DNA of 64,000 nt, from positions 3,607,391 to 3,671,390 of the forward strand of contig OX638326.1 in NCBI GenBank assembly GCA_951812775.1, read 5' to 3'. Position numbers and translations under genes: made by a program. Position 1 is the stretch's first letter. Each line of letters opens with the position of its first letter. The notes beneath the pieces were generated by a model. It was not told the origin of the DNA and searched no databases. It saw only the letters and a list, made by a program, of their open reading frames with translations. This stretch comes from an uncultured Alphaproteobacteria bacterium. Lineage in GTDB: Bacteria > Pseudomonadota > Alphaproteobacteria > MPNO01 > UBA2964. Below are positions 7,072-14,808 of this stretch, one piece after another.

Positions 7072-7694
7072 TGCGGGTGAAAGCCAGATATTCCCATTTA
7101 AATGGTGAGGAATATCTGCTTGTTCACCACTCCGAGCTCTGGGCGGAACTATTGGGCGTCATTGCTCAAGTCGATGCTCAAGTCGATGCTGAAGCCTGCC
7201 GGACAAAAGTGTCGACAGAAAAGACGCGAAAGGGCAGAACGCTCTATAGCCCTGTCGATATGAATGCAGCATTTAAGTCTGGCCTGGAAGCAAAGGGTTG
7301 GGAAGAACGCCGGAACACGTTTTGGGTAACGGAGGATGAGAGTTTGCTACGCTCGATTCAGGGGCAAAGCGAGGCTGAGCAGAAGTCAGCCATAGCGGCG
7401 ACGGGCCGCAAGCCGATTATGTCCTACAATCAGACCGATTTCGTGAAGGATCGTGTCGCGGTCGAAGTTCAGTTCGGAAAGTATGCGTTCGTCGCGCATG
7501 ACCTGTTCGTTAAACACTTGAGCTTTTACGTCTCGGATATCCTCGATGTAGGGATAGAAGTCCTGCCGATGAAAACCCTTGAATCGCAAATGTCGAGCGG
7601 TGTCCCGTATTATGAGCGTGACTTGCTCAATGTCATCCGGCAGGGCCGTGGCGTGCCCGCTGTGCCCCTCGTGTTGCTAGGTGTCGAACCATAA
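7071..7694 (+). CDS. BglII/BstYI-family type II restriction endonuclease
   Basis: A 207-residue protein strongly resembling BglII-family enzymes. The metal-binding signature Asp-x8-Glu-x-Gln is present as D123, E132 and Q134 (TDFVKDRVAVEVQFGKY), which is the spacing of BglII D84/E93/Q95. The following FVAHDLFVKHLSFYV, MKTLESQMSSGVPYYE and RQGRGVPAVPLV are family motifs. BglII cuts AGATCT and BstYI cuts RGATCY, so the specificity here is likely related. A 12-bp tandem duplication (7164-7187) gives AQVDAQVD near the N terminus. The start ATG at 7071 overlaps the methyltransferase stop. Confidence 0.88.
   Translation: MRVKARYSHLNGEEYLLVHHSELWAELLGVIAQVDAQVDAEACRTKVSTEKTRKGRTLYSPVDMNAAFKSGLEAKGWEERRNTFWVTEDESLLRSIQGQSEAEQKSAIAATGRKPIMSYNQTDFVKDRVAVEVQFGKYAFVAHDLFVKHLSFYVSDILDVGIEVLPMKTLESQMSSGVPYYERDLLNVIRQGRGVPAVPLVLLGVEP
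7164..7187. repeat. 12-bp tandem duplication within the endonuclease gene
   Basis: GCTCAAGTCGAT is present twice in tandem. It keeps frame and adds four residues (AQVD) to the N-terminal region. Confidence 0.85.
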
Positions 7695-7723
7695 CCCTTG
7701 ATCTATGGTTAAAAATAACCTAC

Positions 7724-7759
7724 CTTCTCCCCAAGTGCTACGAACACCTTGGGGAGAAG
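7724..7759. terminator. strong hairpin at the 3' end of the transposon cargo
   Basis: Perfect 12-bp arms (CTTCTCCCCAAG at 7724-7735 and its complement at 7748-7759) with a 12-nt loop. On the minus strand a T-rich stretch (TTATTTTT) follows within about 6 nt, so it could terminate leftward transcription. On the plus strand no T-run follows. A weaker 7-bp dyad (AACCATA/TATGGTT, 7687-7710) overlaps the endonuclease stop codon. Confidence 0.6.
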
Positions 7760-7772
7760 ACGATTTCCATCC

Positions 7773-7814
7773 TTACAACCATTTTGTCATGGCTGGTTTT
7801 GGTATGTTAGGCAT
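7773..7814 (-). CDS. possible 13-codon micro-ORF with a maximal Shine-Dalgarno
   Basis: On the minus strand AAAGGAGGTGAT is followed 5 nt later by ATG (7814-7812) and the frame MPNIPKPAMTKWL, ending at TAA 7775-7773. The Shine-Dalgarno is complementary to the whole 16S 3' tail, much stronger than at any other gene here. The 12-bp hairpin lies just downstream. I do not recognise the peptide. It may be a real leader or small protein of the transposon, or the start of a gene lost by rearrangement. Confidence 0.3.
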   Translation of the reverse strand: MPNIPKPAMTKWL

Positions 7815-7855
7815 CTGGCATCACCTCCTTTCCGCCCCAAGATTTGCAGATAAAC

Positions 7856-7883
7856 CGCAAGGTTAATTAACTATATAATTCCC
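7856..7883 (-). repeat. right terminal inverted repeat
   Basis: Reads GGGAATTATATAG inwards from 7883 and matches the left end at 22 of 28 positions. It encodes the last residues and the TAG stop of the truncated NrdJ-like gene. Confidence 0.75.
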
Positions 7884-9274
7884 AATCCATAGGACATTAC
7901 GAGTTCAGCAACGCCCGTTACAGAAAGACCCAAGGGGCGGTAATCCCATGTTCGACTGGCCAATCTCGGTGATCGCTGCGTCCGGCGCATATGGCCAATA
8001 TCCGCGACCGTCGTGATCAATTCTACGGCGTGGCAGAAGGCCTCAACTGCAAATCCGGAATTACTTTCCCGAAACGCTGTACAATCAATGGCGGCTTTAT
8101 TGGCTTCCGTATCTGCGAGGAACAGGAACTCCTGGTCGTCACGTGCGGCATCAATATCACCGGTCTCTGGGCAGGGGTTCCATCCGCTGACGGTTGTGGT
8201 GTAGTGGATGCCGGTTTTTCTGCCGGTCCAGGAACCGTAGGCAATTGTGTCGAAGAGCTGATAAGCCTTGTCATTGCCGTCAACAGCAAGATCAATTGGG
8301 CCGTCCTCAAGGCATATAATCGTTGAAGTGTCGGCTTGTTCGGCGTTCTCAGTGGCGGCAGGACCGATAATATCTGGCGCGGTGATTTCACAGTTTTGCG
8401 CGACCAGTTCCAAAGTTCGATTGATCAAATATTCCGGTACAAAAGCACCGCGAGCCGCTTGCGTAGCCCAGCGCAAAGAGGCGCTAATTTCTTTATCATT
8501 GTCTGTGGATAGTTTGCTCTCGCGATACGCATCGATTATTGCCTGGATATGACGCTTGGCAATCGCGTAACCCATAAGCTGCGTCGCTTCTTGGGCGTCC
8601 GCAGTACTATCAGCCCATACGTCATCAATAGCATCTGGGTGAGACCCGTCTATCGTGCGGAGTTTCTTCTGTGAATTTTGTTCTGCAGCACTGGAGACGT
8701 CGTGACCACTGCTTCGGCGGACTAGACCTGTCTGGAAATCGGTCACGTACAATTCGCGGTCAGTTGTTTCTAAGCCATAGGCCCAATAAACGCCAACTTG
8801 TTGCCACTCCACCAGCTCCGGGGTGAATTGCCGGTGGCACAAAAGCCATCTGATTTCGTCATAGAATGTTTTTGCGTCTTCTTCCGCGTCGAAATACCCA
8901 CTTTGCCATCCGAAATAGATCCATCCGCCTGCTAATCGATCAATTGCAGCGCGTACACTATTTTCGCCCTGAAACACATTTTCGTTATTCTGGGTCAACG
9001 AGGATATCGGTTTGGCGGCCTTTCGCCAAAGCCAGATCGGGACATCTTCCTCCTCAATTGCGCCCAATCGGCAGGGGACTACATCGGTTACCAGGCAGTT
9101 TTGCGCGAAAAACATACATGCTTCTATCGACCAATGCGTCGGCGCTTCGATGAACGAATCACGATGTTTAGTTTCGGTGGCGTGAAGAACATCTGTTTGC
9201 GAATCGAAAAGCGCAAACGTCACGCCCTCATAGGGCGTGCAATCAGGTCGTGTATTGCGTCGGGCAAATCTCAC
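7871..9274 (-). CDS. divergent class II ribonucleotide reductase (NrdJ)-like protein, catalytically dead and 3'-truncated
   Basis: A 467-residue product aligning by eye with the N-terminal half of B12-dependent ribonucleotide reductase. Shared landmarks are MRFARR at the start, VPIWLWR, IDRLAGGWIYFGWQSGYFDAEEDA, WAYG, KAYQLFDTIAYGSWT, and WDYRPLGLSVTGVAELVMSYGL near the end. Catalytic elements are lost. The HACF and KYGSGTG region is missing from a deletion of roughly 85 residues near position 195. The radical-cysteine segment NPCSE is replaced by ARDDQE (about 377-382), keeping only the Glu. The frame then runs into the transposon's right inverted repeat, which supplies GII and the stop, while true NrdJ continues for hundreds of residues. 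The start is a GTG. Before truncation it may have been a non-catalytic paralogue. Confidence 0.7.
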   Translation of the reverse strand: MRFARRNTRPDCTPYEGVTFALFDSQTDVLHATETKHRDSFIEAPTHWSIEACMFFAQNCLVTDVVPCRLGAIEEEDVPIWLWRKAAKPISSLTQNNENVFQGENSVRAAIDRLAGGWIYFGWQSGYFDAEEDAKTFYDEIRWLLCHRQFTPELVEWQQVGVYWAYGLETTDRELYVTDFQTGLVRRSSGHDVSSAAEQNSQKKLRTIDGSHPDAIDDVWADSTADAQEATQLMGYAIAKRHIQAIIDAYRESKLSTDNDKEISASLRWATQAARGAFVPEYLINRTLELVAQNCEITAPDIIGPAATENAEQADTSTIICLEDGPIDLAVDGNDKAYQLFDTIAYGSWTGRKTGIHYTTTVSGWNPCPETGDIDAARDDQEFLFLADTEANKAAIDCTAFRESNSGFAVEAFCHAVELITTVADIGHMRRTQRSPRLASRTWDYRPLGLSVTGVAELVMSYGLGII

Positions 9275-9699
9275 AGGTGCCCCCGACCTCTACGCAAGAC
9301 TGGCGGTTTTTCTCAATCTTGCTAAGTCACATACACTAATTTTTCGTCATGCATTCCGATGAATTGGTCCCCCCAGTTGGACTTGCCGCCCTTACAACTT
9401 CAACGCTACTAATCGATTCGGGCTTTGTGGCCTACCCAAAATCTGGGGAGCGTATAGTATTTATTCGCAATATGTAGGAAAATCAACAATATTCTGCGTT
9501 TTGTTATACAAATGACACAATATTCGGTATGCCATTCATATTTTTTGTTTGATTTTTGTTTTGGACGCTGGTGACCGCGAAAGCGGAGCCACATATGTGA
9601 TAAAGGCCTTTGCTTAGCGAACTTTACATGGTTAACAATGTGCTAAGGTAGTTCGCGGATAGTAGTATTCTATTTGAAACAGTTATGGCGGCGAGATAG
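9275..9699. other. 425-bp AT-rich spacer
   Basis: This separates the divergent NrdJ-like and NDUFA12 genes. It is clearly more AT-rich than its surroundings and must hold both promoters. A short hairpin (CCGC-GAAA-GCGG) lies near 9575. Apart from a weak 42-codon frame I see no gene, RNA or repeat. Confidence 0.6.
9349..9477 (+). CDS. possible 42-residue small ORF
   Basis: ATG at 9349 to TAG at 9475-9477 encodes MHSDELVPPVGLAALTTS and then a tail ending KSGERIVFIRNM. The composition looks protein-like, but there is no clear ribosome binding site and I recognise no family. It could be a gene relic or chance. Confidence 0.15.
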   Translation: MHSDELVPPVGLAALTTSTLLIDSGFVAYPKSGERIVFIRNM

Positions 9700-10056
9700 A
9701 TGACAATTGGAACGCGCCTTTATACGCTTTTAAAAGGTCGGCAGGTTGGGAACGACTCGGTTGGCAACAGGTACTTTGTTGAGCGCAGCCCTGAAGAGGG
9801 ACGCAAAGCGAAGCGTTGGGTTCTTTACCGAGGCAAAGCAGAGGCGTCTGAGGTTCCGGCGGCATGGCATGGATGGCTACATGGCCGAACAGACGAGATG
9901 CCAACTGCTGAGACAGAAAAAAAATATGAATGGCAAAAAGATCATTTGCCGAATCAAACTGGGTCAGCGAATGCCTATCGGCCACCAGGTCACGTGTTAA
10001 GCGGTGGGCAGCGTGCTAAGGCTACTGGTGACTACGAGCCGTGGCGTCCATCCTGA
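9700..10056 (+). CDS. NADH:ubiquinone oxidoreductase accessory subunit NDUFA12-like (B17.2)
   Basis: A 118-residue protein of the NDUFA12/B17.2 family, an accessory subunit of respiratory complex I in alphaproteobacteria and mitochondria. Typical features are GTRLYTLLKGRQVGNDSVGN, RYFVERSP, KRWVLYRGKAEAS, VPAAWHGWLHGRTDE and the tail YEPWRPS. It has no membrane segment and binds the matrix or cytoplasmic arm. It starts at ATG 9700. The next gene, mlaD, begins 26 bp after the stop, and this NDUFA12-mlaD-DUF2155-aat neighbourhood is conserved in many alphaproteobacteria. Confidence 0.93.
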   Translation: MTIGTRLYTLLKGRQVGNDSVGNRYFVERSPEEGRKAKRWVLYRGKAEASEVPAAWHGWLHGRTDEMPTAETEKKYEWQKDHLPNQTGSANAYRPPGHVLSGGQRAKATGDYEPWRPS

Positions 10057-10082
10057 TAGAATGTGCAGTGGAGTAGTTTTTG

Positions 10083-10565
10083 ATGGGTAAGAATCTTGCG
10101 GAAACTTTATTGGGTGCAGTCGTATTAGCAGGCGCCGTAATTTTTTTGACCTTTGCTTATTCAAAAAGCGGCTTGAAAACCGTTGATGGTTATCAGGTTA
10201 TTGGCAAATTCGATCGCGTTGATGGGTTGGCCGAAGGTAGTGACGTTAGAATGAGCGGGATCAAGATCGGGACAGTTGTTTCCCAGGAACTTGATAAAAG
10301 AACTTATCTCGCCGTTTTGACGATAAATGTTCAAAACGACGTCAAACTGCCGAGAGATAGCTCTATCCGAATTGCGTCCAACGGTTTGCTCGGTGACAAG
10401 TATTTGTCGATTACCCCCGGCGCCGAAGACGAAATGCTCAAGCCCGGTGGTGAAATTACACACACCCAGGGATCTGTAGATTTATTGTCGCTCGTGGGGC
10501 GCATGATCTTTAGCCAGACCGGCGATAAGAAAAAGGCAGCAGACAAAAAAGATGGACCGAACTGA
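10083..10565 (+). CDS. mlaD: MlaD-type outer-membrane lipid asymmetry protein
   Basis: A 160-residue MCE-domain protein. One N-terminal membrane segment (LLGAVVLAGAVIFLTFAYS, about 9-27) is followed by the MCE domain (about 40-120, with FDRVDGLAEGSDVRMSGIKIG and GLLGDKYLSI) and a basic tail. MlaD hexamers sit in the inner membrane with MlaFEB and move phospholipids between the inner membrane and periplasmic carriers. The ATG at 10083 is preferred over the TTG one codon earlier. The 3' end overlaps the methyltransferase by 14 nt. mlaE, mlaF and mlaC are not in the window. Confidence 0.9.
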   Translation: MGKNLAETLLGAVVLAGAVIFLTFAYSKSGLKTVDGYQVIGKFDRVDGLAEGSDVRMSGIKIGTVVSQELDKRTYLAVLTINVQNDVKLPRDSSIRIASNGLLGDKYLSITPGAEDEMLKPGGEITHTQGSVDLLSLVGRMIFSQTGDKKKAADKKDGPN

Positions 10566-11334
10566 CGGGGAATCCTCCGGGCAACAACGCTGGTTCGCTG
10601 ACCGTTATGCTGCAAATGCCCGGTTTGTTTCTGACCTGGCTGAACCCCTTATAGAAATTCTGGCGCCAAAAAAAGGCGAGTTTATTCTCGACCTCGGCTG
10701 CGGTGATGGTGCGCTAACCAAGCTGGTATTTGATTCAGGCGCGACGGTCATTGGCGCTGATGCCAGTTTCGATCAGGTCACTGCTTGTAAAAAATTGGGA
10801 ATCCCATCAGTGGCGATGGATGGCCATAATTTGGCCTTCAATGAAGTGTTCGATGCAATTTTGACGAATGCTGCACTGCACTGGATGACATCACCAGATG
10901 ACGTAATCAATGGTATGTGGGCCGCTTTGAAGCCGGGCGGAAGGCTGGTTGGCGAAATGGGTGGGGCAGGAAATATCGCCACAATTATCCGTGCGCTGAC
11001 CGAGGCGCTGACGTGCCGCGGGCTGCAGGACAAAATCGAATTTCCCTGGTTTTTTCCGCATGAGCAAGAATATCGACAGCGCCTGGAAGCCCGGGGTTTT
11101 ATTGTCGATTACATAGAGCTGATACCGCGTCCGACGCCGTTGCCAGGTGAGTTGACGAACTGGCTCGACACGTTTGGGGAACAGTTTCTTTTCCTTGTAC
11201 CTGAGAAAGAACGCCAAGGGTTTAAGAAAGAGGTTGCTGAAGCAGTAAGGCCTGATCTGTTCGAGCCACATGGTCGTTGGGTTGCGGACTATGTCCGACT
11301 ACGATTTTCAGCAACGCGTTCAGCTGAGAGTTAA
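10552..11334 (+). CDS. SAM-dependent class I methyltransferase
   Basis: A 260-residue Rossmann-fold methyltransferase. Motif I is ILDLGCGDGALTKLV (about 44-58), and the acidic residue after strand 2 is in IGADAS. LTNAALHWM (about 103-111) is typical of the trans-aconitate/malonyl-ACP (Tam/BioC-like) group, and ALKPGGRLVGEMGG is the post-motif strand. The C-terminal part carries a small substrate lid. The substrate is unknown. It overlaps mlaD by 14 nt and is 2 nt from the DUF2155 gene, so all are in one transcript. It looks like an extra gene within an otherwise conserved order. Confidence 0.85.
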   Translation: MDRTDGESSGQQRWFADRYAANARFVSDLAEPLIEILAPKKGEFILDLGCGDGALTKLVFDSGATVIGADASFDQVTACKKLGIPSVAMDGHNLAFNEVFDAILTNAALHWMTSPDDVINGMWAALKPGGRLVGEMGGAGNIATIIRALTEALTCRGLQDKIEFPWFFPHEQEYRQRLEARGFIVDYIELIPRPTPLPGELTNWLDTFGEQFLFLVPEKERQGFKKEVAEAVRPDLFEPHGRWVADYVRLRFSATRSAES

Positions 11335-11336
11335 TC

Positions 11337-11744
11337 GTGTTGAATTTTTCAGTCCCTGGAATTTTTCTTGCAGTATTTTGTGGAACGCTCGGGCTTTTTG
11401 GTAATTTGGCGCATGCCGCCTCAGATGGCGCGCTCCTTCAAGGTCTTGATAAGGTCACAGCTCGAATTCAGACATTTGAGGCACCAATCGACAAGCCGGT
11501 CGCGTTTGGCAGCCTGCGCGTTCGCGTTCGCACTTGTGTCAAAAGACCACCCGAAGAACCTCCAGAAAGTGCAGCATTCCTGGAAATTACGGACGAACGT
11601 CCAGGAGAGGCGGTGAAACGGGTTTATTCTGGCTGGATGTTTGCCTCAAGCCCGGGGCTGTCAGCTATGGAGCATGCCGTCTACGACGTCTGGGTCGTCG
11701 ATTGTATGAAAGACTCAAGTGCAGAATCCTCCAGTTCCCCGTGA
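11337..11744 (+). CDS. DUF2155 exported protein
   Basis: A 135-residue protein with an N-terminal signal peptide ([19 protein letters not shown], cleavage near 28), followed by the DUF2155 domain with its two conserved cysteines ([15 protein letters not shown] and DVWVVDCM). They probably form a disulfide in the periplasm. The function is unknown, and it is widely conserved in alphaproteobacteria next to aat. Translation starts at a GTG, 2 nt after the methyltransferase stop. Its last 64 bp overlap the 3' end of aat on the opposite strand. Confidence 0.88.
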   Translation: MLNFSVPGIFLAVFCGTLGLFGNLAHAASDGALLQGLDKVTARIQTFEAPIDKPVAFGSLRVRVRTCVKRPPEEPPESAAFLEITDERPGEAVKRVYSGWMFASSPGLSAMEHAVYDVWVVDCMKDSSAESSSSP

Positions 11745-12331
11745 AATTTGGCTGTTTTGTCCAGCGCTGTGGACAGTAGTTGCCGGTAACCACTGCGATG
11801 AATCTCGACCGCGCCAAATTGGTTCAGGTGATTTGTGACAAACTGGGTGTCTAGCAGGGTAAATCCGCCTTCTTTCAGGCGCGCGACCAAATGGACCAGC
11901 GCAACTTTGCTTGCATCCGTAACACGACTGAACATGCTCTCGCCAAAGAAAGCCCTCCCCAGCGCCACACCATACAAGCCGCCCACAAGCTGATCATCGA
12001 GCCAACATTCGACGCTGTGGGCCCGGCCAACATCAAACAAATCGACATAGAGCTTGATGATCTCTTCATTGATCCAGGTCTCTTGACGATCCTCCGCTGG
12101 TTCTGCACATAGCCGTATCACGTCTTCAAAAGCAGAATCGCATTTGATCGTAAAATTCTTCTGCCGAACGGTTTTCCTCAGGCGACGCGGAATTCTGAAG
12201 CGTTCAAGGGGTAATATTCCTCGCTTCTCCGGGTCGATCCAATAAAGGGTGGGGTCGTCGTGATGTTCCGCCATCGGAAACAGTCCGACGGCATAAGTGC
12301 GAAGCAGAATGTCGGGGCTTAGTTCAACCAT
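11681..12331 (-). CDS. aat: leucyl/phenylalanyl-tRNA--protein transferase
   Basis: A 216-residue Aat enzyme that adds Leu or Phe to N-terminal Arg or Lys of proteins, creating N-degrons for ClpAP. Family motifs are [73 protein letters not shown] and [16 protein letters not shown]. It lies 3 nt downstream of accC in the aroQ-accB-accC-aat unit. Its 3' end overlaps the convergent DUF2155 gene by 64 bp, so the last 21 codons use sequence that is coding on both strands. Confidence 0.95.
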   Translation of the reverse strand: MVELSPDILLRTYAVGLFPMAEHHDDPTLYWIDPEKRGILPLERFRIPRRLRKTVRQKNFTIKCDSAFEDVIRLCAEPAEDRQETWINEEIIKLYVDLFDVGRAHSVECWLDDQLVGGLYGVALGRAFFGESMFSRVTDASKVALVHLVARLKEGGFTLLDTQFVTNHLNQFGAVEIHRSGYRQLLSTALDKTAKFHGELEDSALESFIQSTTQTS

Positions 12332-12334
12332 TAG

Positions 12335-13684
12335 CTAGCCGTTATTGCGGGCCTCAACAAATTTTTCAAGCCAGTGAATATTATAGTCGCCATTTACGAA
12401 ATCGGGATCTTTTATTATGTCCTGATGCAGCGGTATGGTCGTTTCAATTCCCGTAATGACGTATTCCTCTAGAGCCCGGTGCAGGCGCATCAAACATTCA
12501 TTTCTGCTTGCGCCGTAGACGACGAGTTTGGATATCAAGCTGTCATAGTGGGGCAGTACTGAATACCCGGCATAGAGGGCTGAATCGACCCGTACACCGA
12601 GTCCGCCAGGTGTGTGATAGGTGTTTACGGTGCCCGGCGATGGCGTGAAGTCGTCAGAAGATTCGGCGTTGATACGGCATTCAATCGCATGACCTGCAAA
12701 GGTGACGTCTTCCTGAGAAAACGACATGGGTGTCCCGCTGGCCAATCTTATCTGTTCCCTGACAACATCGATGCCAGTGATCGCTTCTGTTACAGGATGT
12801 TCGACCTGCAGGCGCGTATTCATTTCGATAAAATAAAATTCGCCGTCTTCATACAGGAATTCAATGGTTCCCGCATTTCGGTAATTCAATGTGGATAGTG
12901 CTTTACAGGCGACCTCGCCAATTGCGTCACGTCCATCCGCGTTAAGGGCCGGGGAACCCGCTTCTTCCAATACTTTTTGGTGTCGGCGTTGCAGGGAACA
13001 ATCACGCTCCCCGAGATGAACGACCTGACCTTTGCCGTCGCCCATGACCTGAATTTCAATATGGCGTGGTCTCTGCAGGAATTTTTCCATATAGACAGCA
13101 TCGTCCCCGAAAGCCGCCAATGCCTCTGTGCCGGCTTGGCGAATAGCTGTTTCCAACTCTGATCGATCCTGAACGATTTTCATGCCGCGGCCACCGCCAC
13201 CAGCAGAAGCCTTTATCAAAACCGGATAGCCGATCTCTTCCGCCATTTCCTTTGCTTGGTCGATATCTTTGACCGCACCATCGGAGCCAGGCACCACAGG
13301 AATTCCTAATTCTTTGACGGCTGCCTTAGATGCGATTTTGTCGCCCATCAGTGCGATATGTTCAGAGGTTGGGCCGATAAAACAAATGCCGTGCTCTTCC
13401 ACGATTGACGCAAAATTTGCGTTCTCGGAAAGAAAACCGTATCCGGGGTGGATGGCCTCGGCGTTAGTAACTGTCGCTGCCGTGATAATCGCGGGAATAT
13501 TTAAATAGGACTCTGTCGCCGGCGCTGGGCCTATACAGACACTTTCATCTGCCAGCCTGACATGCATCGCATCTGCATCGACCGTAGAGTGGACGGCAAC
13601 CGTTTTGATTCCCATTTCCCGGCAGGCGCGGTGAATACGTAAGGCAATTTCACCACGATTGGCGATGAGGATTTTATCGAACAT
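12335..13684 (-). CDS. accC: acetyl-CoA carboxylase, biotin carboxylase subunit
   Basis: A 449-residue ATP-grasp enzyme that carboxylates biotin on AccB with ATP and bicarbonate, the first step of malonyl-CoA synthesis. It shows the N-terminal [22 protein letters not shown], the ATP loop [24 protein letters not shown], the catalytic [16 protein letters not shown] and the C-terminal [11 protein letters not shown]. The length is normal for AccC. It sits 10 nt after accB and is co-transcribed with aroQ, accB and aat. Confidence 0.97.
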   Translation of the reverse strand: MFDKILIANRGEIALRIHRACREMGIKTVAVHSTVDADAMHVRLADESVCIGPAPATESYLNIPAIITAATVTNAEAIHPGYGFLSENANFASIVEEHGICFIGPTSEHIALMGDKIASKAAVKELGIPVVPGSDGAVKDIDQAKEMAEEIGYPVLIKASAGGGGRGMKIVQDRSELETAIRQAGTEALAAFGDDAVYMEKFLQRPRHIEIQVMGDGKGQVVHLGERDCSLQRRHQKVLEEAGSPALNADGRDAIGEVACKALSTLNYRNAGTIEFLYEDGEFYFIEMNTRLQVEHPVTEAITGIDVVREQIRLASGTPMSFSQEDVTFAGHAIECRINAESSDDFTPSPGTVNTYHTPGGLGVRVDSALYAGYSVLPHYDSLISKLVVYGASRNECLMRLHRALEEYVITGIETTIPLHQDIIKDPDFVNGDYNIHWLEKFVEARNNG

Positions 13685-13694
13685 TGGGCAGTCC

Positions 13695-14138
13695 TTACTC
13701 GAGAATTACGAGTTCTTCATCAAACTCCACAGGAGATTTGTCTGGCACCGTGATTTCAACAACTTTGCCGGACTGTGGTGCGCGTACAGGGTTGAAGGTT
13801 TTCATCGCTTCAATAAGCAGTAGCGTTTGTCCTTCCGACACGGTGTCGCCAGGTTTTACAAAAGGCGGGGCACCAGGCTCTGGAGATAAATAAACCACGC
13901 CAACCATCGGGGCGGTAACTGCACCGGTTCGGGGGCCTGTATCGGCAGAGGCAGCAACAGGTGCCGTCGCCGGGGTAGCAGCTGGCAATGGCCCGGAGGA
14001 GACAAGCTGACCAGAGGCATTTCGGGAGACCCGGACGGCATGGTCACCAACTTTATATTCGATCTCAGTCAATCTAGTTTCATCAAGAAGCTCGGCAAGT
14101 TTGCGGACCATCGCTTCATTTACATCGAACTCTGCCAT
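13695..14138 (-). CDS. accB: acetyl-CoA carboxylase biotin carboxyl carrier protein
   Basis: A 147-residue BCCP. An N-terminal segment (residues 1-35) is followed by an Ala/Pro-rich linker (about 50-70) and the biotinyl domain with the acceptor lysine in [12 protein letters not shown]. The thumb-like [16 protein letters not shown] precedes it, as in other AccB proteins. It starts with ATG overlapping the aroQ stop by one base and precedes accC by 10 nt. Confidence 0.96.
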   Translation of the reverse strand: MAEFDVNEAMVRKLAELLDETRLTEIEYKVGDHAVRVSRNASGQLVSSGPLPAATPATAPVAASADTGPRTGAVTAPMVGVVYLSPEPGAPPFVKPGDTVSEGQTLLLIEAMKTFNPVRAPQSGKVVEITVPDKSPVEFDEELVILE

Positions 14139-14587
14139 TAATATTCCTCTTTATCTGAAACCAGTTTGGAAATTGCATCCAATGCTAACAAATACCCGTG
14201 TGCGCCGAATCCGCAAATCACACCCTTTGCAATAGGCGAAACGTAGGAGTGATGTCTGAAGGGTTCCCGGCTGAAAAGATTGGAAAGATGAACCTCGATA
14301 AAGGGGCATCCGGCTTGATTAAGAGCATCCAAAATAGCAACCGAGGTGTGGGTGTAGGCAGCAGGATTAATGATGATTCCGTCTATCGTCTCCACGGCAC
14401 CCTGTATCCAGTCTACCAGTTCGCCTTCGCTGTTGCTTTGCCGGAAATCGATTTCAATCCCGATAGATTTTCCGTGCTCTTTACAATTTTGCTCGATATC
14501 TGACAGGGTTTCGTGGCCATAAATCTCTGGTTCGCGGGTTCCCAGAAGATTTAAATTTGGGCCATTCAAGATGAGTATTTTAGACAT
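14138..14587 (-). CDS. aroQ: type II 3-dehydroquinate dehydratase
   Basis: A 149-residue dodecameric type II dehydroquinase of the shikimate pathway. Motifs are [20 protein letters not shown] (with the catalytic Tyr in the lid), [35 protein letters not shown] and [17 protein letters not shown]. It is the first gene of aroQ-accB-accC-aat, an order common in proteobacteria. The promoter must lie in the 221-bp spacer upstream. Confidence 0.96.
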   Translation of the reverse strand: MSKILILNGPNLNLLGTREPEIYGHETLSDIEQNCKEHGKSIGIEIDFRQSNSEGELVDWIQGAVETIDGIIINPAAYTHTSVAILDALNQAGCPFIEVHLSNLFSREPFRHHSYVSPIAKGVICGFGAHGYLLALDAISKLVSDKEEY

Positions 14588-14808
14588 GTGGGCTATCAGA
14601 TATTTATGTCCAGTATTCCTGGTGCTTACGGTTATCCTACCAAAGCGTTGTGCGCAACGACCGTATAGGTTGGTACGTTAATCTATACGCAAAGGGAACG
14701 AATCGATTTTAGGATTTATTAACCGTTTCCCGGAAAAATATAGTCTACGAAAATTAACTAAACCGGTTCTATAGCTGTACCTCGACCAAGACGAGGGTCG
14801 GAATACAT
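14588..14808. promoter_or_regulatory. divergent spacer with two small dyads
   Basis: This separates aroQ from the small gene at 14809. It contains CGTTG-tgcg-CAACG near 14646-14659 and GTATAG/CTATAC (14663-14668 and 14683-14688). These are candidate operator or terminator elements. No clear promoter can be singled out. Confidence 0.3.

Larger units (their letters stand above)
5136..7883 (+). mobile_element. IS1595-type transposon carrying a restriction-modification module
   Basis: The 2748-bp element is bounded by imperfect 28-bp terminal inverted repeats (22 of 28 matching). The left one starts GTGAATTATATA at 5136 and the right one, read inwards from 7883, starts GGGAATTATATA. Inside are a transposase of the IS1595 family, a DNA methyltransferase and a BglII-family endonuclease with overlapping start and stop codons, then 176 bp with a micro-ORF and hairpins. 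IS1595-family elements with passenger genes are known. I see no 8-bp target duplication at the outer ends (flanks differ), which points to an old insertion or a rearrangement after it. Confidence 0.8.

Noticed and set aside
7819-7832. ATCACCTCCTTT identical to the 3' end of 16S rRNA
   Set aside because: Only about 12 nt match and no rRNA sequence precedes it; better explained as an unusually strong Shine-Dalgarno on the other strand.
5128-7891. 8-bp target duplication around the transposon
   Set aside because: The bases outside the left end (T-rich) and right end (AATCCATA) do not match, so no duplication can be claimed.
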